This document shows, one piece after another, positions 50,817 through 62,836 of a stretch of DNA of 64,000 nucleotides (position 1 is its first letter; each line of letters opens with the position of its first letter). Origin of the DNA: Achromobacter pestifer. Lineage in GTDB: Bacteria > Pseudomonadota > Gammaproteobacteria > Burkholderiales > Burkholderiaceae_B. A model generated the notes under the pieces. It saw only the letters and a list, made by a program, of their open reading frames with translations. It was not told where the DNA came from and made no database searches. The translations under genes and the position numbers were made by a program. The stretch spans positions 5,332,001 through 5,396,000 of the forward strand of contig NZ_CP053985.1 of the NCBI RefSeq assembly GCF_013267355.1, in the 5' to 3' direction.

Positions 50817-52751
50817 TCAAGCTTCGGATTGCTCGATCTCTTCCAGCGAACCCTGGATTTCCAGCCATTGCTCTTCCAGCTCGTCCATGCGCTTGCCGTG
50901 TTCGCCGTGCTCGGCCATGACCTTCTGGCGTTCGGCGCGGCGCGCGTCGGAGTACAGGTCCGGGTCGGCGATGACGGCGTCCAGCGTATGCAGCTTGGCG
51001 CGCAGCTTCTCCATCTCGGCCTCGATCTTGGCAAGCCTGGATTCCAGCGGCTTGCGCAGGGCCGATAGGCGTTGGCGCTGTTCGGCTTCGGCGCGGCGCT
51101 GGGCCTTGCGGTCCACCACCGGTTCGCCGCCTTCGGCGTTCTCGCGCGCCGCTTCGGCGCGTTCGCCGGCGTTGCGGGTGGCAAGCCAGTCCCGGTAGTC
51201 TTCCAGGTCGCCATCGAACTCCTGTACCGCGCCGTCGGCCACGATCCAGAAGCTGTCCACCGTGGTGCGCAGCAGATGGCGGTCGTGCGACACCAGCAGC
51301 ATGCTGCCGCCGAAGTCCGCCAGCGCGGCGGCCAGAGCCTCGCGCGTTTCCACGTCCAGGTGGTTGCTGGGTTCGTCCAGCAGCAGCAGGTTGGGCTTTT
51401 GCCAGACGATCAGGGACAGCGCCAAACGCGCCTTTTCGCCGCCGGACATGGGGCCGACCTTGCTGGTCACCGTGTCGCCCGAAAACCCGAAGCCGCCCAG
51501 GTAGTTGCGCAGCTCCTGTTCGCGGGTCTCGGGAGCCAGGCGCGCCAGATGGGCGATGGGCGTGCTGTCCACGTCCAGCATGTCCAGCTGGTGCTGGTGG
51601 AAATAGCCGATGGCCAGCCCGCGCGAGGCGCGGCGTTCGCCGGCCTGCACCGGCAGCTCTTCGGCCAGGGTCTTGATCAGCGTGCTCTTTCCGGCGCCGT
51701 TGGCGCCCAGCACGCCGACGCGGCTGCCGGCGCGCACCATCAGCGTCACGTCGCGCAGGATGGGCACGGCGTTGCCGTCGGCATCCGTGTAGCCGGCCGA
51801 CAGGTGCTCCAGGGTCAGGAGCGGATCCGGCACCTGGTCAGGCGAGGGGATGCGGATGTCGATGCCCGCTTCGGCATGCAAGGGCGCCAGCACCTGCATG
51901 CGCGCCAGCGCCTTGACGCGGCTTTGCGCTTGCTTGGCCTTGGACGCCTTGGCCTTGAAGCGGTCGATGAAGCCTTGCAGCCGGGCCGTTTCGCGGGTCT
52001 GGCGTTCGTAGGCGATATTGGTCTGACGCAGGCGCTCGGCGCGTTGCGTCAGGAAGTCGCCATAGCCGCCGCGGTAGCGCACCAGCTTGGCGTGGTCGAA
52101 ATGCAGGATGGACTTGGCGACCGCATCCAGGAACTCGGTATCGTGGGAGATCAGCATGACGGTGCCGGGATAGGCAGCCAGCCACTTCTCCAGCCACAGC
52201 ATGGCGTCCAGATCCAGGTGGTTGGTGGGTTCGTCCAGCAGCAGCAATTCGGACGGCGCCATCAGCGCGCGGGCCAAGGCCAGGCGCATGCGCCAGCCGC
52301 CGGAAAAACTCTCTACCGGCTGCATCCATTCGGCGGGCTTGAAGCCCAGGCCGGCCAGCAGCTGCTCGGCGCGCGAGGCCGCGCTCCAGGCGCCGGCTTC
52401 CACCAGCGCCGCTTCCACTTCGGCGATCTGCGTGCCTTGCTCGTCCGTCAGTTCGGCACGGCGCGCCTGCAATTCGCGCAGATGGGTGTCGCCGTCGATG
52501 ACGAATTCGCGCGCGGGGCGTTCGTCCGCCTCGAGTTCCTGCTTGACGCTGGCGATGCGCCAGCCGGCGGGCATGGCCAGGTTGCCCGCGTCCAGGTCCA
52601 GCGTGCCGGTCAAGAGCGCGAACAGCGAGGACTTGCCCGCGCCGTTCTTGCCCACGATGCCGACGCGCTCGCCCGGATGCGCGACGAATTCGGCGCCGTC
52701 CAGCAGCACCTTGGTGCCGCGGCGCAGGGTCAATCCAGTAGCGCGTATCAC
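50817..52751 (-). CDS. ABC-F family ATPase (YheS-like)
   Basis: A 644-residue soluble protein with two ABC domains. The first has Walker A GIVGKNGAGKSS and LLLLDEPTNHLDLDAM. The linker (P-site tRNA interaction motif) RFKAKASKAKQAQSRVKALARM follows, then a second ABC domain (GVLGANGAGKSTLI, LSLIVWQKPNLLLLDEPSNHLD). A C-terminal coiled coil of about 80 residues ends the protein. It resembles E. coli YheS throughout. ABC-F proteins act on stalled ribosomes. The start is GTG at 52751, overlapping the prmB stop as GTGA; the frame continues upstream only inside prmB. Confidence 0.92.
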   Translation of the reverse strand: MIRATGLTLRRGTKVLLDGAEFVAHPGERVGIVGKNGAGKSSLFALLTGTLDLDAGNLAMPAGWRIASVKQELEADERPAREFVIDGDTHLRELQARRAELTDEQGTQIAEVEAALVEAGAWSAASRAEQLLAGLGFKPAEWMQPVESFSGGWRMRLALARALMAPSELLLLDEPTNHLDLDAMLWLEKWLAAYPGTVMLISHDTEFLDAVAKSILHFDHAKLVRYRGGYGDFLTQRAERLRQTNIAYERQTRETARLQGFIDRFKAKASKAKQAQSRVKALARMQVLAPLHAEAGIDIRIPSPDQVPDPLLTLEHLSAGYTDADGNAVPILRDVTLMVRAGSRVGVLGANGAGKSTLIKTLAEELPVQAGERRASRGLAIGYFHQHQLDMLDVDSTPIAHLARLAPETREQELRNYLGGFGFSGDTVTSKVGPMSGGEKARLALSLIVWQKPNLLLLDEPSNHLDVETREALAAALADFGGSMLLVSHDRHLLRTTVDSFWIVADGAVQEFDGDLEDYRDWLATRNAGERAEAARENAEGGEPVVDRKAQRRAEAEQRQRLSALRKPLESRLAKIEAEMEKLRAKLHTLDAVIADPDLYSDARRAERQKVMAEHGEHGKRMDELEEQWLEIQGSLEEIEQSEA

Positions 52752-53644
52752 AGGCTGAGTTGCTCGCGGGTAAGCAGCAGAAGCTGGTCGGAGGCTTCTT
52801 CGGTGTCCAGCCACACGGGCGACAGCTGCGGGAACGCGGCTTCGAAGAAATCGCGTTCGTGGCCGATCTCCAGCACCAGCACGCCTTCCGGCGTGAGAAA
52901 GCGCGGCGCCGCTTCCAGGATGCGGCGCACCAGGTCCATGCCGTCGTCGCCGCCGGCCAGGGCCAGCTGCGGTTCGTGGCGGTATTCCTGGGGCAGGGCG
53001 TCCATGGAGCCGCTGTTCACGTACGGCGGATTGCAGATGATCACGTCGTACAGGCGCGGCGGCAGGCTGTCGAACAGATTGCTGGCGTGCAGGTCCAGGC
53101 GGTCCGCGAGGCCGTAGTCGTCGACGTTGCGGCGCGCCACTTCCAGCGCGTCCGGCGACACGTCGACCGCGTCCACGTGGGCGTAGGGGAAGGCCAGCGC
53201 GGACAGGATGGCCAGGCAGCCGGAACCCGTGCACATGTCCAGCACGTTCTCAACGGCCAACGCGTCCTGCACCCAGGGCGAAAGACCCGAATCCAGCAAT
53301 TCCGCGATGGGCGAGCGCGGCACGATGACGCGCTGGTCCACGTAGAAGCGGTGGCCGCGCAGCCAGGCCTCGTTGGTGAGGTAGGCGGCGGGCAGGCGTT
53401 CGGTCACGCGGCGGTCTATCAGTTCGAGTACGCGGTTGCGCTCTTCGCTGAGCACGCGGGCGTCCAGAAAGGGCTCCAGCGTGTCCAGCGGCAGGTGCAA
53501 GGCGTGCAGCGTCAGGTAGACCGCCTCGTCCCAGGCGTTGTCGCTGCCGTGCCCCAGCGCCACCTGGGCGCCGTTCAGGCGTGATACGCCGTAGCGGATC
53601 AGGTCGCGCAGGGTCAGCAGTTCTTGGCGGGCGGATTGGTACAT
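52748..53644 (-). CDS. prmB: 50S ribosomal protein L3 N5-glutamine methyltransferase (PrmB)
   Basis: A 298-residue SAM methyltransferase with an N-terminal helical domain (about 1-95) and a catalytic domain. The SAM loop is VLDMCTGSGCLAIL, and the glutamine-binding motif is Asn205-Pro-Pro-Tyr208. The N-terminal wording (ELLTLRDLIRYGVSRLN, LGHGSDNAWDEA) is specific to PrmB rather than PrmC. It methylates the glutamine of ribosomal protein L3. It is coupled to the ABC-F gene by a GTGA overlap, a ribosome-related pairing. Confidence 0.95.
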   Translation of the reverse strand: MYQSARQELLTLRDLIRYGVSRLNGAQVALGHGSDNAWDEAVYLTLHALHLPLDTLEPFLDARVLSEERNRVLELIDRRVTERLPAAYLTNEAWLRGHRFYVDQRVIVPRSPIAELLDSGLSPWVQDALAVENVLDMCTGSGCLAILSALAFPYAHVDAVDVSPDALEVARRNVDDYGLADRLDLHASNLFDSLPPRLYDVIICNPPYVNSGSMDALPQEYRHEPQLALAGGDDGMDLVRRILEAAPRFLTPEGVLVLEIGHERDFFEAAFPQLSPVWLDTEEASDQLLLLTREQLSL

Positions 53645-53657
53645 GTCAGACCTTTGT

Positions 53658-53738
53658 ATTCCCCGCCGGGCCGCCCCAAGGGGAAAAGCGCCCCCTCGGG
53701 GGGCCGAGAGCCCGCATGGCGGGCGAAGCGTGGGGGCA
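53658..53738. repeat. GC-rich intergenic palindromic element between dapE and prmB
   Basis: About 80 bases made of consecutive small hairpins: CCCC-AA-GGGG, CCCCC-TC-GGGGG and GCCCGC-ATG-GCGGGC (53710-53724), followed by GAAGCGTGGGGGC. From memory, patches with this wording recur between genes in Achromobacter and Bordetella. It fills the 99-base gap between dapE and prmB. Confidence 0.55.
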
Positions 53739-53743
53739 TTTCA

Positions 53744-55776
<2,033 letters not shown>

Positions 55777-55801
55777 AGCGGCTCAGCTTTTAAAAGGTTG
55801 A

Positions 55802-56998
55802 TCAAACGGAAGTATGCACAAAATGGGCGATGCGCTCGGCTGCCTGCACGCAGTCAGCCAAAGGCGCCACCAAAGCAATGCGGATGCGGCCCTGGCCGGG
55901 ATTCACGCCGTGCGCCTCGCGCGCCAGGAAACTGCCCGGCAGCACGGTAACACCAGTACGGCCAAAAAGGTCGCGCACGAAGGCCGTATCCGAGCCGGGC
56001 GTGGCCGCCCACAGATAGAAGGAGGCTTGCGGACGGGACACGTCGAGCACCTTCTGCAGGATAGGCACGACGGCGTCGAATTTCTCGCGGTACAGGCGCC
56101 GGTTGTCCTTCACGTGCGCCTCGTCCGTCCAGGCCGCAATGCTGGCGGCGGACACGATGGGGCTCATGGCACTGCCATGATACGTGCGATACAGCAGAAA
56201 GCGGCCGATCAGCGCGGCGTCGCCCGCCACGAAGCCCGAACGCAGGCCGGGCACGTTGGAACGCTTGGACAGGCTGGAGAACGCCACCAGGTTGCGGTAG
56301 GTATCGCGGCCCAGGCGGCGCGCGGCCTGCAGGCCGCCCAGCGGCGGGTTGCCTTCGTCCAGGTAGATTTCCGAATAGCACTCGTCCGAGACGATCACGA
56401 AGCCATGGCGGTCGGACAGTTCGAACAGCGTTTTCCATTCGTCCAGCGACATGACGTTGCCGGCCGGGTTGCCCGGCGAGCAGACGAACACCATGCGCGT
56501 CTTCTTCCAGACGTCGTCCGGCACCTGGTTCCAGTCGCTGGCGAAATTGCGCACCGGGTCGGCGTTGACGAAGTAGGGCGTGGCGCCGGCCAGCAGGGCC
56601 GCGCCTTCGTAGATCTGGTAGAACGGGTTGGGGCAGATCACCACCGAACCGGCGGACGGGTCGATGACGGTCTGCGTGAACGCGAACAGCGCTTCGCGCG
56701 AGCCCAGCGCCGGCAGCACCTGCGTTTCCGGGTCGGGGGCCGGGATGCTGTAGCGCCGCGCTAGCCACTCCGAGATCGCCCGGCGCAGGGCAGGATCGCC
56801 CTTGGTGGACGGGTACACGGACAGGCCGGCAAGACTGTCGCGGATGGCCTGTGCGACGCGCTCGGGCGCGGCGTGTTTGGGCTCGCCGATCGACAGATTG
56901 ATGGGCGTCAGACCGTCCGGCTGCTGGCTGGCCGAAGCCAGCAAAGCGCGCAGTTTTTCGAACGGATAGGGGTGTAGGGCATCGAGGCGCGGATTCAT
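55802..56998 (-). CDS. dapC: Succinyldiaminopimelate aminotransferase (DapC)
   Basis: A 398-residue fold-type I PLP aminotransferase. The PLP lysine is in SSLSKRSNVPGLRSGF, with SPGNPAGNVMS and the C-terminal substrate Arg segment GRIRIALV. MNPRLDALHPYPFEKLRALL is a typical DapC N terminus, so the ATG at 56998 is chosen. It makes N-succinyl-LL-diaminopimelate from the keto precursor. The gene order dapC-dapD-dapE completes the succinylase branch and fits Bordetella-type genomes. tRNA-Leu lies divergent, 47 bases upstream. Confidence 0.95.
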   Translation of the reverse strand: MNPRLDALHPYPFEKLRALLASASQQPDGLTPINLSIGEPKHAAPERVAQAIRDSLAGLSVYPSTKGDPALRRAISEWLARRYSIPAPDPETQVLPALGSREALFAFTQTVIDPSAGSVVICPNPFYQIYEGAALLAGATPYFVNADPVRNFASDWNQVPDDVWKKTRMVFVCSPGNPAGNVMSLDEWKTLFELSDRHGFVIVSDECYSEIYLDEGNPPLGGLQAARRLGRDTYRNLVAFSSLSKRSNVPGLRSGFVAGDAALIGRFLLYRTYHGSAMSPIVSAASIAAWTDEAHVKDNRRLYREKFDAVVPILQKVLDVSRPQASFYLWAATPGSDTAFVRDLFGRTGVTVLPGSFLAREAHGVNPGQGRIRIALVAPLADCVQAAERIAHFVHTSV

Positions 56999-57045
56999 GA
57001 CGCAAGATTTTAACAAGCAAGCTACAATAGCGGGCTTGGCTTAAA

Positions 57046-57132
57046 GCGAAGGTGGCGAAATTGGTAGACGCACCAGGTTTAGGTCCTGACGCCGTAACAG
57101 GTGTAGGGGTTCGAGTCCCCTCCTTCGCACCA
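57046..57132 (+). tRNA. tRNA-Leu (anticodon UAG)
   Basis: An 87-base class II tRNA. The acceptor stem GCGAAGG pairs with CCTTCGC, followed by A and an encoded CCA. The D-arm reads GGCGAAATTGGTAGACGC, the anticodon loop TTTAGGT (UAG), the long variable arm is present, and the T-arm is GGGGTTCGAGTCCCC. The outermost anticodon-stem pair is a C-A mismatch. A -10-like TACAAT lies 18 bases upstream at 57023-57028. Confidence 0.97.
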
Positions 57133-57177
57133 ACCCTATTTGGGCACTGATTTGGCTTGATGCCAACAATGTCCTGC

Positions 57178-57212
57178 AAGCCCCCCGGCATCCGTGCCGG
57201 GGGGCTTTTCTT
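57178..57212 (+). terminator. Intrinsic terminator of the tRNA-Leu transcript
   Basis: A perfect 13-bp stem AAGCCCCCCGGCA / TGCCGGGGGGCTT with loop TCCG, then TTCTTTT. Confidence 0.9.
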
Positions 57213-57348
57213 TTATCTACGGCTTTGACGCCCTTCATTGAATCGCGCTCGTTGCGCCATCCACGCCAGGATTGACGCCTTGGGGGCAGGGGAGGCCTGG
57301 GAACGGCCTGCGAAATTGGTGGATCCTATCGCGGGGCCTGCCTGCGGG

Positions 57349-58536
57349 CTATGACGAGGTTCGGGGGCTCGGGTAGTTGCCCAAGTCACCTACCGATGGC
57401 ATCAATGGCGGTCCGGCAGTGATCTTCACGCCCAGGCTCCTTCCAAGCCTGTGAGAGGGGGCTTCCACTGCGACGTGTATCAGCCAGGCGGCCAATATCG
57501 CGATCGTCGTCATGATGAACAAGGCATTCCAATCCGAGAATCCGATCGACAGCAGGAAAGCCATGCCTGTATATCCAAGAACCGGATGCACGGCGTACAA
57601 GGGGAAACTGATCTTCGCGAAAAAATCCAGGATGGGGCCACCGGACCATCCACGGGCAAAAAAGTAGAACAGGGTAAATACCAGCAGCGCGATTCCATAG
57701 GACCACACGGTCGAACTATCCCATTGATGCACTATTGCCACCCAACCGAAAACCGCGAACATGGCCGCTGCGGTTGCAAGCAATGAGCGCGATTTGAGCA
57801 TTTCGCGGCCATGGTAGTTGAACGCGATGCCAATACTCATGAATGTGAGGTATGGCAGCGGGTACAGCAGGTTCGCGGCGCCGTTCCAGGCCAGCGACAT
57901 CTCAATATTTGCACCATGGCTGGATGCCGCGACCGTAACAATGGCGATCAAGGCAAGCGGAGTCAGCCTCCCTGCGGCGACCCAACGCCAGACAAGCAAG
58001 ATGTACAAATAGAACAACACTTCAATTTCGAGGGTCCAAACGATTCCGTCAAATTGGGGACCGCCGATCAATCCGCGAAAAAGGGACATGTTGGCGACTA
58101 CATCTGATCGGGTGAACGGAAGGCGATAGTCGTTCAGGTGGGGCATCACCGACAAGACGACGAGGCTAACCGTCAGACAGATGCAGTAGGTAGGCCAGAT
58201 GCGGAACAAGCGGCCCACGGCAAAAGCGGTGCGGCCATTACTCTTGCTGGCCAGTGCTGCGACCGACTGCGGGATGACGAGGCCGCTGATCAGAAAAAAC
58301 AGGGATACAGCAAAAGGCCCCGGATTCAGATATCTCATTGTTTCAATCGCCCACGGCGCGTAGGCGTTGAAATAGAGCGGTTCCTCCCTGGGAACGAACC
58401 AGGGTGTGCTGCTCCCCTTTATATTGTGAAAAACCAGGACGTAATGGCCGAATAGCACGATGAGCGCGGCCAGGCCTCGAAGCGTGTTCGCGAACTCCAG
58501 CCGGCCGTGATGCGACGAAGCCATGGCATGATTCAT
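57349..58536 (-). CDS. Acyltransferase 3 family membrane protein (OafA/NodX-like)
   Basis: A 395-residue polytopic protein with about ten hydrophobic helices. The N-terminal family signature is RLEFANTLRGLAALIVLFGHY, including the conserved arginine and the histidine that is probably catalytic. Such enzymes O-acetylate lipopolysaccharide, exopolysaccharide or other glycans. The base composition is visibly lower in GC than its neighbours, and many codons end in A or T. It sits alone beside tRNA-Leu, so recent horizontal acquisition is likely. The substrate is unknown. Confidence 0.9.
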   Translation of the reverse strand: MNHAMASSHHGRLEFANTLRGLAALIVLFGHYVLVFHNIKGSSTPWFVPREEPLYFNAYAPWAIETMRYLNPGPFAVSLFFLISGLVIPQSVAALASKSNGRTAFAVGRLFRIWPTYCICLTVSLVVLSVMPHLNDYRLPFTRSDVVANMSLFRGLIGGPQFDGIVWTLEIEVLFYLYILLVWRWVAAGRLTPLALIAIVTVAASSHGANIEMSLAWNGAANLLYPLPYLTFMSIGIAFNYHGREMLKSRSLLATAAAMFAVFGWVAIVHQWDSSTVWSYGIALLVFTLFYFFARGWSGGPILDFFAKISFPLYAVHPVLGYTGMAFLLSIGFSDWNALFIMTTIAILAAWLIHVAVEAPSHRLGRSLGVKITAGPPLMPSVGDLGNYPSPRTSS

Positions 58537-58746
58537 TTTGTAATATTTGTTTCGTTATTTTTAGGGCGGGACGAGTGTAGCCTGTCTGATGACGGACTCG
58601 TTTCGTGGCGACTCATCGGACGCTGGCGGCTATCGAGCGGCTAGCCCTCCGCCCGGTTTTTTCCCCGCGCGAATGTGCGGTTTTGATATGCGTATCGTTC
58701 TTCGGTGGAAGTTTGCCGGTACACGACAGTTCGGGGAGGGCCTTTC

Positions 58747-59079
58747 ATGGCGCTCAAGCACGCTGCATTTATGGATGTCATCGATATACGCACCCCGCAT
58801 CGCGAACAGGGGGAGGCCGTCAGCGTCAGTTTGATGAAGACGGCGCACATGCAATTGCTGCAATTGGCGCTGCCCGCCGGCCACGGCCTGCCGCAACACG
58901 CGGTGGCGGGCGAAATCACTATCCATTGCGTGGCCGGCGAGGTCAGCGTGGCATTGCGCGACGGCGTGCGCCAGCTGCGCGAAAACCAGCTCGTCGCGCT
59001 AGCCGCGCATGAGCCGCACGCCTTGCAGGCCGTGAGCGATGCGACCGTGCTGGTGACAGTGCTGCACGCCCCCGCGTAG
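58747..59079 (+). CDS. Small cupin-fold protein (110 aa)
   Basis: A 110-residue single-domain beta protein with cupin-like motifs: LPAGHGLPQHAVAGEITIHC (first motif, with His and Glu in the usual metal positions) and LVALAAHEPHALQAVSDATV (second motif). The ATG at 58747 follows GGGAGGG at ideal spacing. A second ATG eight codons on is possible. The function is unknown; small cupins of this kind often sense or bind small molecules. It precedes a small helical protein gene by 43 bases on the same strand. Confidence 0.75.
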   Translation: MALKHAAFMDVIDIRTPHREQGEAVSVSLMKTAHMQLLQLALPAGHGLPQHAVAGEITIHCVAGEVSVALRDGVRQLRENQLVALAAHEPHALQAVSDATVLVTVLHAPA

Positions 59080-59122
59080 TCCCCATTTTTCTGACGCAGA
59101 CGTGTTCCCTGAGAGGTGAGCC

Positions 59123-59452
59123 GTGCATGAGCTGTTGGCCGACTGGTGCGAAATCCTTAACCGCTTGCTGCGGGACGTGGCCAAGGCCCACGCCACGGCG
59201 CAGGCGCGCGACAACGCGCTGCGCCATGCCCACCGGCATTCCTGCCAGGCGCCGATCTGCTTCCGGATGTCGGGCGCCACGGTCAGCCACCTGGCCGAGA
59301 CGCTGGATTGCGCCATCCGTGCGTCCTGCGCCCGCCAGGACAACTCCGCCTGGGTGCGGGCGCTGGACGTGGCGTACACCAAGTTCCTGCTGTACTTGAT
59401 CCGCGACGTGGATCGGTGGTCCAGCGGCGGCCTGCAGGAAGTGGCGGCCTAG
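59123..59452 (+). CDS. Small helical protein of unknown function (109 aa), GTG start
   Basis: Not recognised. The frame starting with GTG at 59123 gives an amphipathic all-helical, His/Ala/Arg-rich protein (LLADWCEILNRLLRDVAKAH) with four cysteines, while the frame starting at the nearby ATG (59127) gives a Trp/Arg/Thr-rich shadow. GAGAGGTGA provides a ribosome binding site at correct spacing for the GTG. It may form a short operon with the cupin gene. Confidence 0.6.
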   Translation: MHELLADWCEILNRLLRDVAKAHATAQARDNALRHAHRHSCQAPICFRMSGATVSHLAETLDCAIRASCARQDNSAWVRALDVAYTKFLLYLIRDVDRWSSGGLQEVAA

Positions 59453-59724
59453 GGGACCGGCCGCTGGCCGGTGCATTACGGCGTTCTGGATAAACAAACA
59501 GCATTCCGGCCCGGTTCGTGCGGGCATCGTCCGCGCTTTTGCCGCCTGCGCCTTTCCGTCTAGCCAGTCCGCACGATCCCCGCGCCCGTCCTGCGACGTT
59601 ACCGTGGTTGCGGCAGGGGTGCCCGCGTCCGGCTGCGCTCAAGAATTGTCAAGATTTACATTGCTTTGAAGTCGTCGTTGCCGCCCCGCGATACCGTGGC
59701 ATTTTCGTTTTTCGGGGAGTCGAT

Positions 59725-60438
59725 ATGTATTCGCTTTCTAAGCGTTGCGGCGCGGAGTTCTTTGGTACGTTCTGGCTGGTATTGGGAGGCTGCGGCGCAG
59801 CGGTGCTGGCCGCCGGTTTCCCGGAACTGGGTATCGGTTTCGCCGGCGTGGCGCTGGCCTTCGGCCTGACCGTGCTGACGATGGCGTTCGCGGTGGGCCA
59901 CATTTCCGGCGGGCATTTCAACCCGGCCGTCACGGTGGGCCTGGTGGCGGGCGGCCGTTTTCCCGCCAAGGAAATCCTGCCCTACGTCATTGCCCAGGTC
60001 CTCGGCGCGATCGTGGCGGCGGCGGTACTGGCCTGCATCGCGAGCGGCAAGCTGGGTTTCGATCTGAAGGGCAGCCATTTCGCGGCGAACGGCTACGGCG
60101 CCTATTCGCCGGGCAAGTACTCGATGGTGTCCGCCCTGGTGACGGAAGTCGTGCTGACCGCGGGCTTCATCTTCGTGATCCTTGGGGCGACCAGCAAGCG
60201 CGCGCCGGCCGGCTTCGCGGCGATCCCGATCGGACTGGCGCTGACGCTCATCCACCTGATCAGCATTCCGGTGACGAACACCTCGGTCAATCCCGCCCGT
60301 TCCACCGGCCCCGCGCTGTTTGTGGGCGGCTGGGCGCTGGAGCAGTTGTGGCTGTTCTGGGTCGCGCCCATCGTCGGCGCGATCGTCGGCGCCATCGCCT
60401 ACCGCCTGGTCAGCGATCCCGCGCAGGAGCGTAGCTAA
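59725..60438 (+). CDS. aqpZ: Aquaporin Z
   Basis: A 237-residue six-helix water channel with both NPA motifs (Asn66-Pro-Ala in HFNPAVTVG and Asn189-Pro-Ala in SVNPARSTG). The selectivity-filter residues His177, Thr186 and Arg192 correspond to E. coli AqpZ His174, Thr183 and Arg189, so it is water-selective rather than a glycerol facilitator. The ATG at 59725 follows GGGGAG. The 272-base gap before it holds no gene but should contain its promoter. Confidence 0.96.
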   Translation: MYSLSKRCGAEFFGTFWLVLGGCGAAVLAAGFPELGIGFAGVALAFGLTVLTMAFAVGHISGGHFNPAVTVGLVAGGRFPAKEILPYVIAQVLGAIVAAAVLACIASGKLGFDLKGSHFAANGYGAYSPGKYSMVSALVTEVVLTAGFIFVILGATSKRAPAGFAAIPIGLALTLIHLISIPVTNTSVNPARSTGPALFVGGWALEQLWLFWVAPIVGAIVGAIAYRLVSDPAQERS

Positions 60439-60489
60439 GCCAGGTGCTCCACCGGGCGATAATGGGGCCGAGTCTCTGATCCCGGTCCC

Positions 60490-61179
60490 ATGAACGAATT
60501 TACGATTGTCATCAACCTTGTATTGGCCATGCTGCTGGGCGCCGCCGTCGGCGTCGAGCGGCAGTGGCGGCAGAACTACGCGGGCGTGGTCACGCATGCG
60601 CTGGTCTCGCTGGGCGCGGCCGCCTATACCGCCTTGCCCGCGTTGCTGGATGCCGGCAACGACATGCGCCTGGGCAGCCAGGTGGTGACGGGCATCGGCT
60701 TTCTGGGCGCGGGCCTGATCATGCGGGACGGCCTGACCATACGCGGCCTGAGCGCGGCCGCCACCATCTGGGCCACCGGTGCGGTGGGCGTGCTGGCGGG
60801 CTATGGCTTTCTTGCCGAAGCCAGCGCGGTGACGGCGCTGATCCTGGTGACCAACGTGCTGTTGCGGCGCGGCGCCAGGCTGGTGGACCGCTACGTGCCC
60901 GAGGCGGAAACCGAAGAGCGTTACTACAACATCGCCTTGACCTGCGCGTCCACGGACGAAGCCCTGGTGCGGGCCGAACTGCTGAACGCCCTGGGCAAGC
61001 ACAGCCTGCGCCTGCGCGGCGTGGAAAGCCAGCAGCGCGACGGCGGCCGTTCCGAGGTGACCGCGGTGGTCTATTCCATGCGCCAGGAGGACGAGCGGGT
61101 CGAACAGCTGGTGGGCAGCCTCAGCCTGCTGCCGCAGACCTACTCGGCCAGATGGACTTCCGACACCGGCAATGCATGA
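60490..61179 (+). CDS. MgtC/SapB family inner-membrane protein
   Basis: A 229-residue protein with four or five N-terminal helices carrying MgtC-family strings (AMLLGAAVGVERQWRQNYAG, GIGFLGAGLIMRDGLTIRGL, SAAATIWATGAVGVLAGYG) and a C-terminal cytoplasmic ACT-like domain of about 85 residues. MgtC proteins modulate the F1Fo ATPase and aid survival in low magnesium or in macrophages. No mgtB or Mg2+ leader element is seen upstream. It follows aqpZ on the same strand. Confidence 0.9.
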   Translation: MNEFTIVINLVLAMLLGAAVGVERQWRQNYAGVVTHALVSLGAAAYTALPALLDAGNDMRLGSQVVTGIGFLGAGLIMRDGLTIRGLSAAATIWATGAVGVLAGYGFLAEASAVTALILVTNVLLRRGARLVDRYVPEAETEERYYNIALTCASTDEALVRAELLNALGKHSLRLRGVESQQRDGGRSEVTAVVYSMRQEDERVEQLVGSLSLLPQTYSARWTSDTGNA

Positions 61180-61256
61180 TGCGCGCCGGAATCAGGACAC
61201 CGTAAGTCCGATTTCAATACGCTTGCGCACCTTCTTCCAGATGACGAGCGTATTCC

Positions 61257-61820
61257 GTGACGACACCGATTTCTCCCGCCGCGCCTGTCGGTCTTGCGCA
61301 CTATGACCGGGCCACCATCGCCTTTCATTGGCTGACGGCGGCGCTGGTGGTGGGCTTGTTCGCGCTGGCCGAAATCTGGAGCTTCCTGCCGCGCGGCACG
61401 CCCACGCGGCGTTTGCTGCAGCACCTGCACATTTCGTTCGGACTGCTGTTTGCCGCCGTGTTCGTGCTGCGCGCCGTCTGGCGCCTGAGCGCGGGCCGTC
61501 GTCTGCCGCCGGCCTCCGCGGGCTGGCTGCGCGCAGCTAGTACAGGCGTACATGGATTGCTGTACCTGCTGATGGCGGCGCAGATCGTGCTGGGCTTCCT
61601 GTTCCGCTGGGCGCAGGGCGAGCCGTTCGCGTTCTTCGGCCTGTTCGACGTGCCCACGCTGATCGCCATCGATCACGAGCAGCGCCGCTTCATCGGCGGA
61701 CTGCACGACACCGTTGCGTGGTGCATCATCGTCCTGGCGCTGCTGCATGCGCTGGCCGGGCTCTTCCACCACTACGTCCTGCGCGACGGGGTGCTGCGCC
61801 GCATGCTGTCCAGCCGCTGA
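61257..61820 (+). CDS. Cytochrome b561 family protein
   Basis: A 187-residue four-helix membrane cytochrome. Haem-ligand histidines are placed as in bacterial cytochrome b561: IAFHWLTAALVV, LQHLHISFGLLF, GVHGLLYLLMAA and LLHALAGLFHHYV. It probably passes electrons between quinol and periplasmic partners, or oxidises superoxide as in CybB. The start is GTG at 61257; an ATG six codons upstream is out of frame. It stands between the mgtC-like gene and kdsA. Confidence 0.9.
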   Translation: MTTPISPAAPVGLAHYDRATIAFHWLTAALVVGLFALAEIWSFLPRGTPTRRLLQHLHISFGLLFAAVFVLRAVWRLSAGRRLPPASAGWLRAASTGVHGLLYLLMAAQIVLGFLFRWAQGEPFAFFGLFDVPTLIAIDHEQRRFIGGLHDTVAWCIIVLALLHALAGLFHHYVLRDGVLRRMLSSR

Positions 61821-61846
61821 GGAGCGCGCGGCGAGAGGGGGGGTGA

Positions 61847-62770
<924 letters not shown>

Positions 62771-62836
62771 ATCCCGCGGTCATATTGGCTGCGCAAAGTT
62801 GTTATACGATCCGGGCCAAACATTGGGGAGGCCTGG

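Noticed and set aside
57046..58750. A tRNA-Leu attachment site with a duplicated 3' tRNA end flanking an integrated island
   Set aside because: No second copy of the T-arm/acceptor sequence is seen beyond the acyltransferase gene and no integrase is present.
60439..60489. Mg2+-sensing leader or riboswitch before the MgtC-family gene
   Set aside because: Only about 50 bases separate it from aqpZ, with no alternative hairpins or leader peptide visible.
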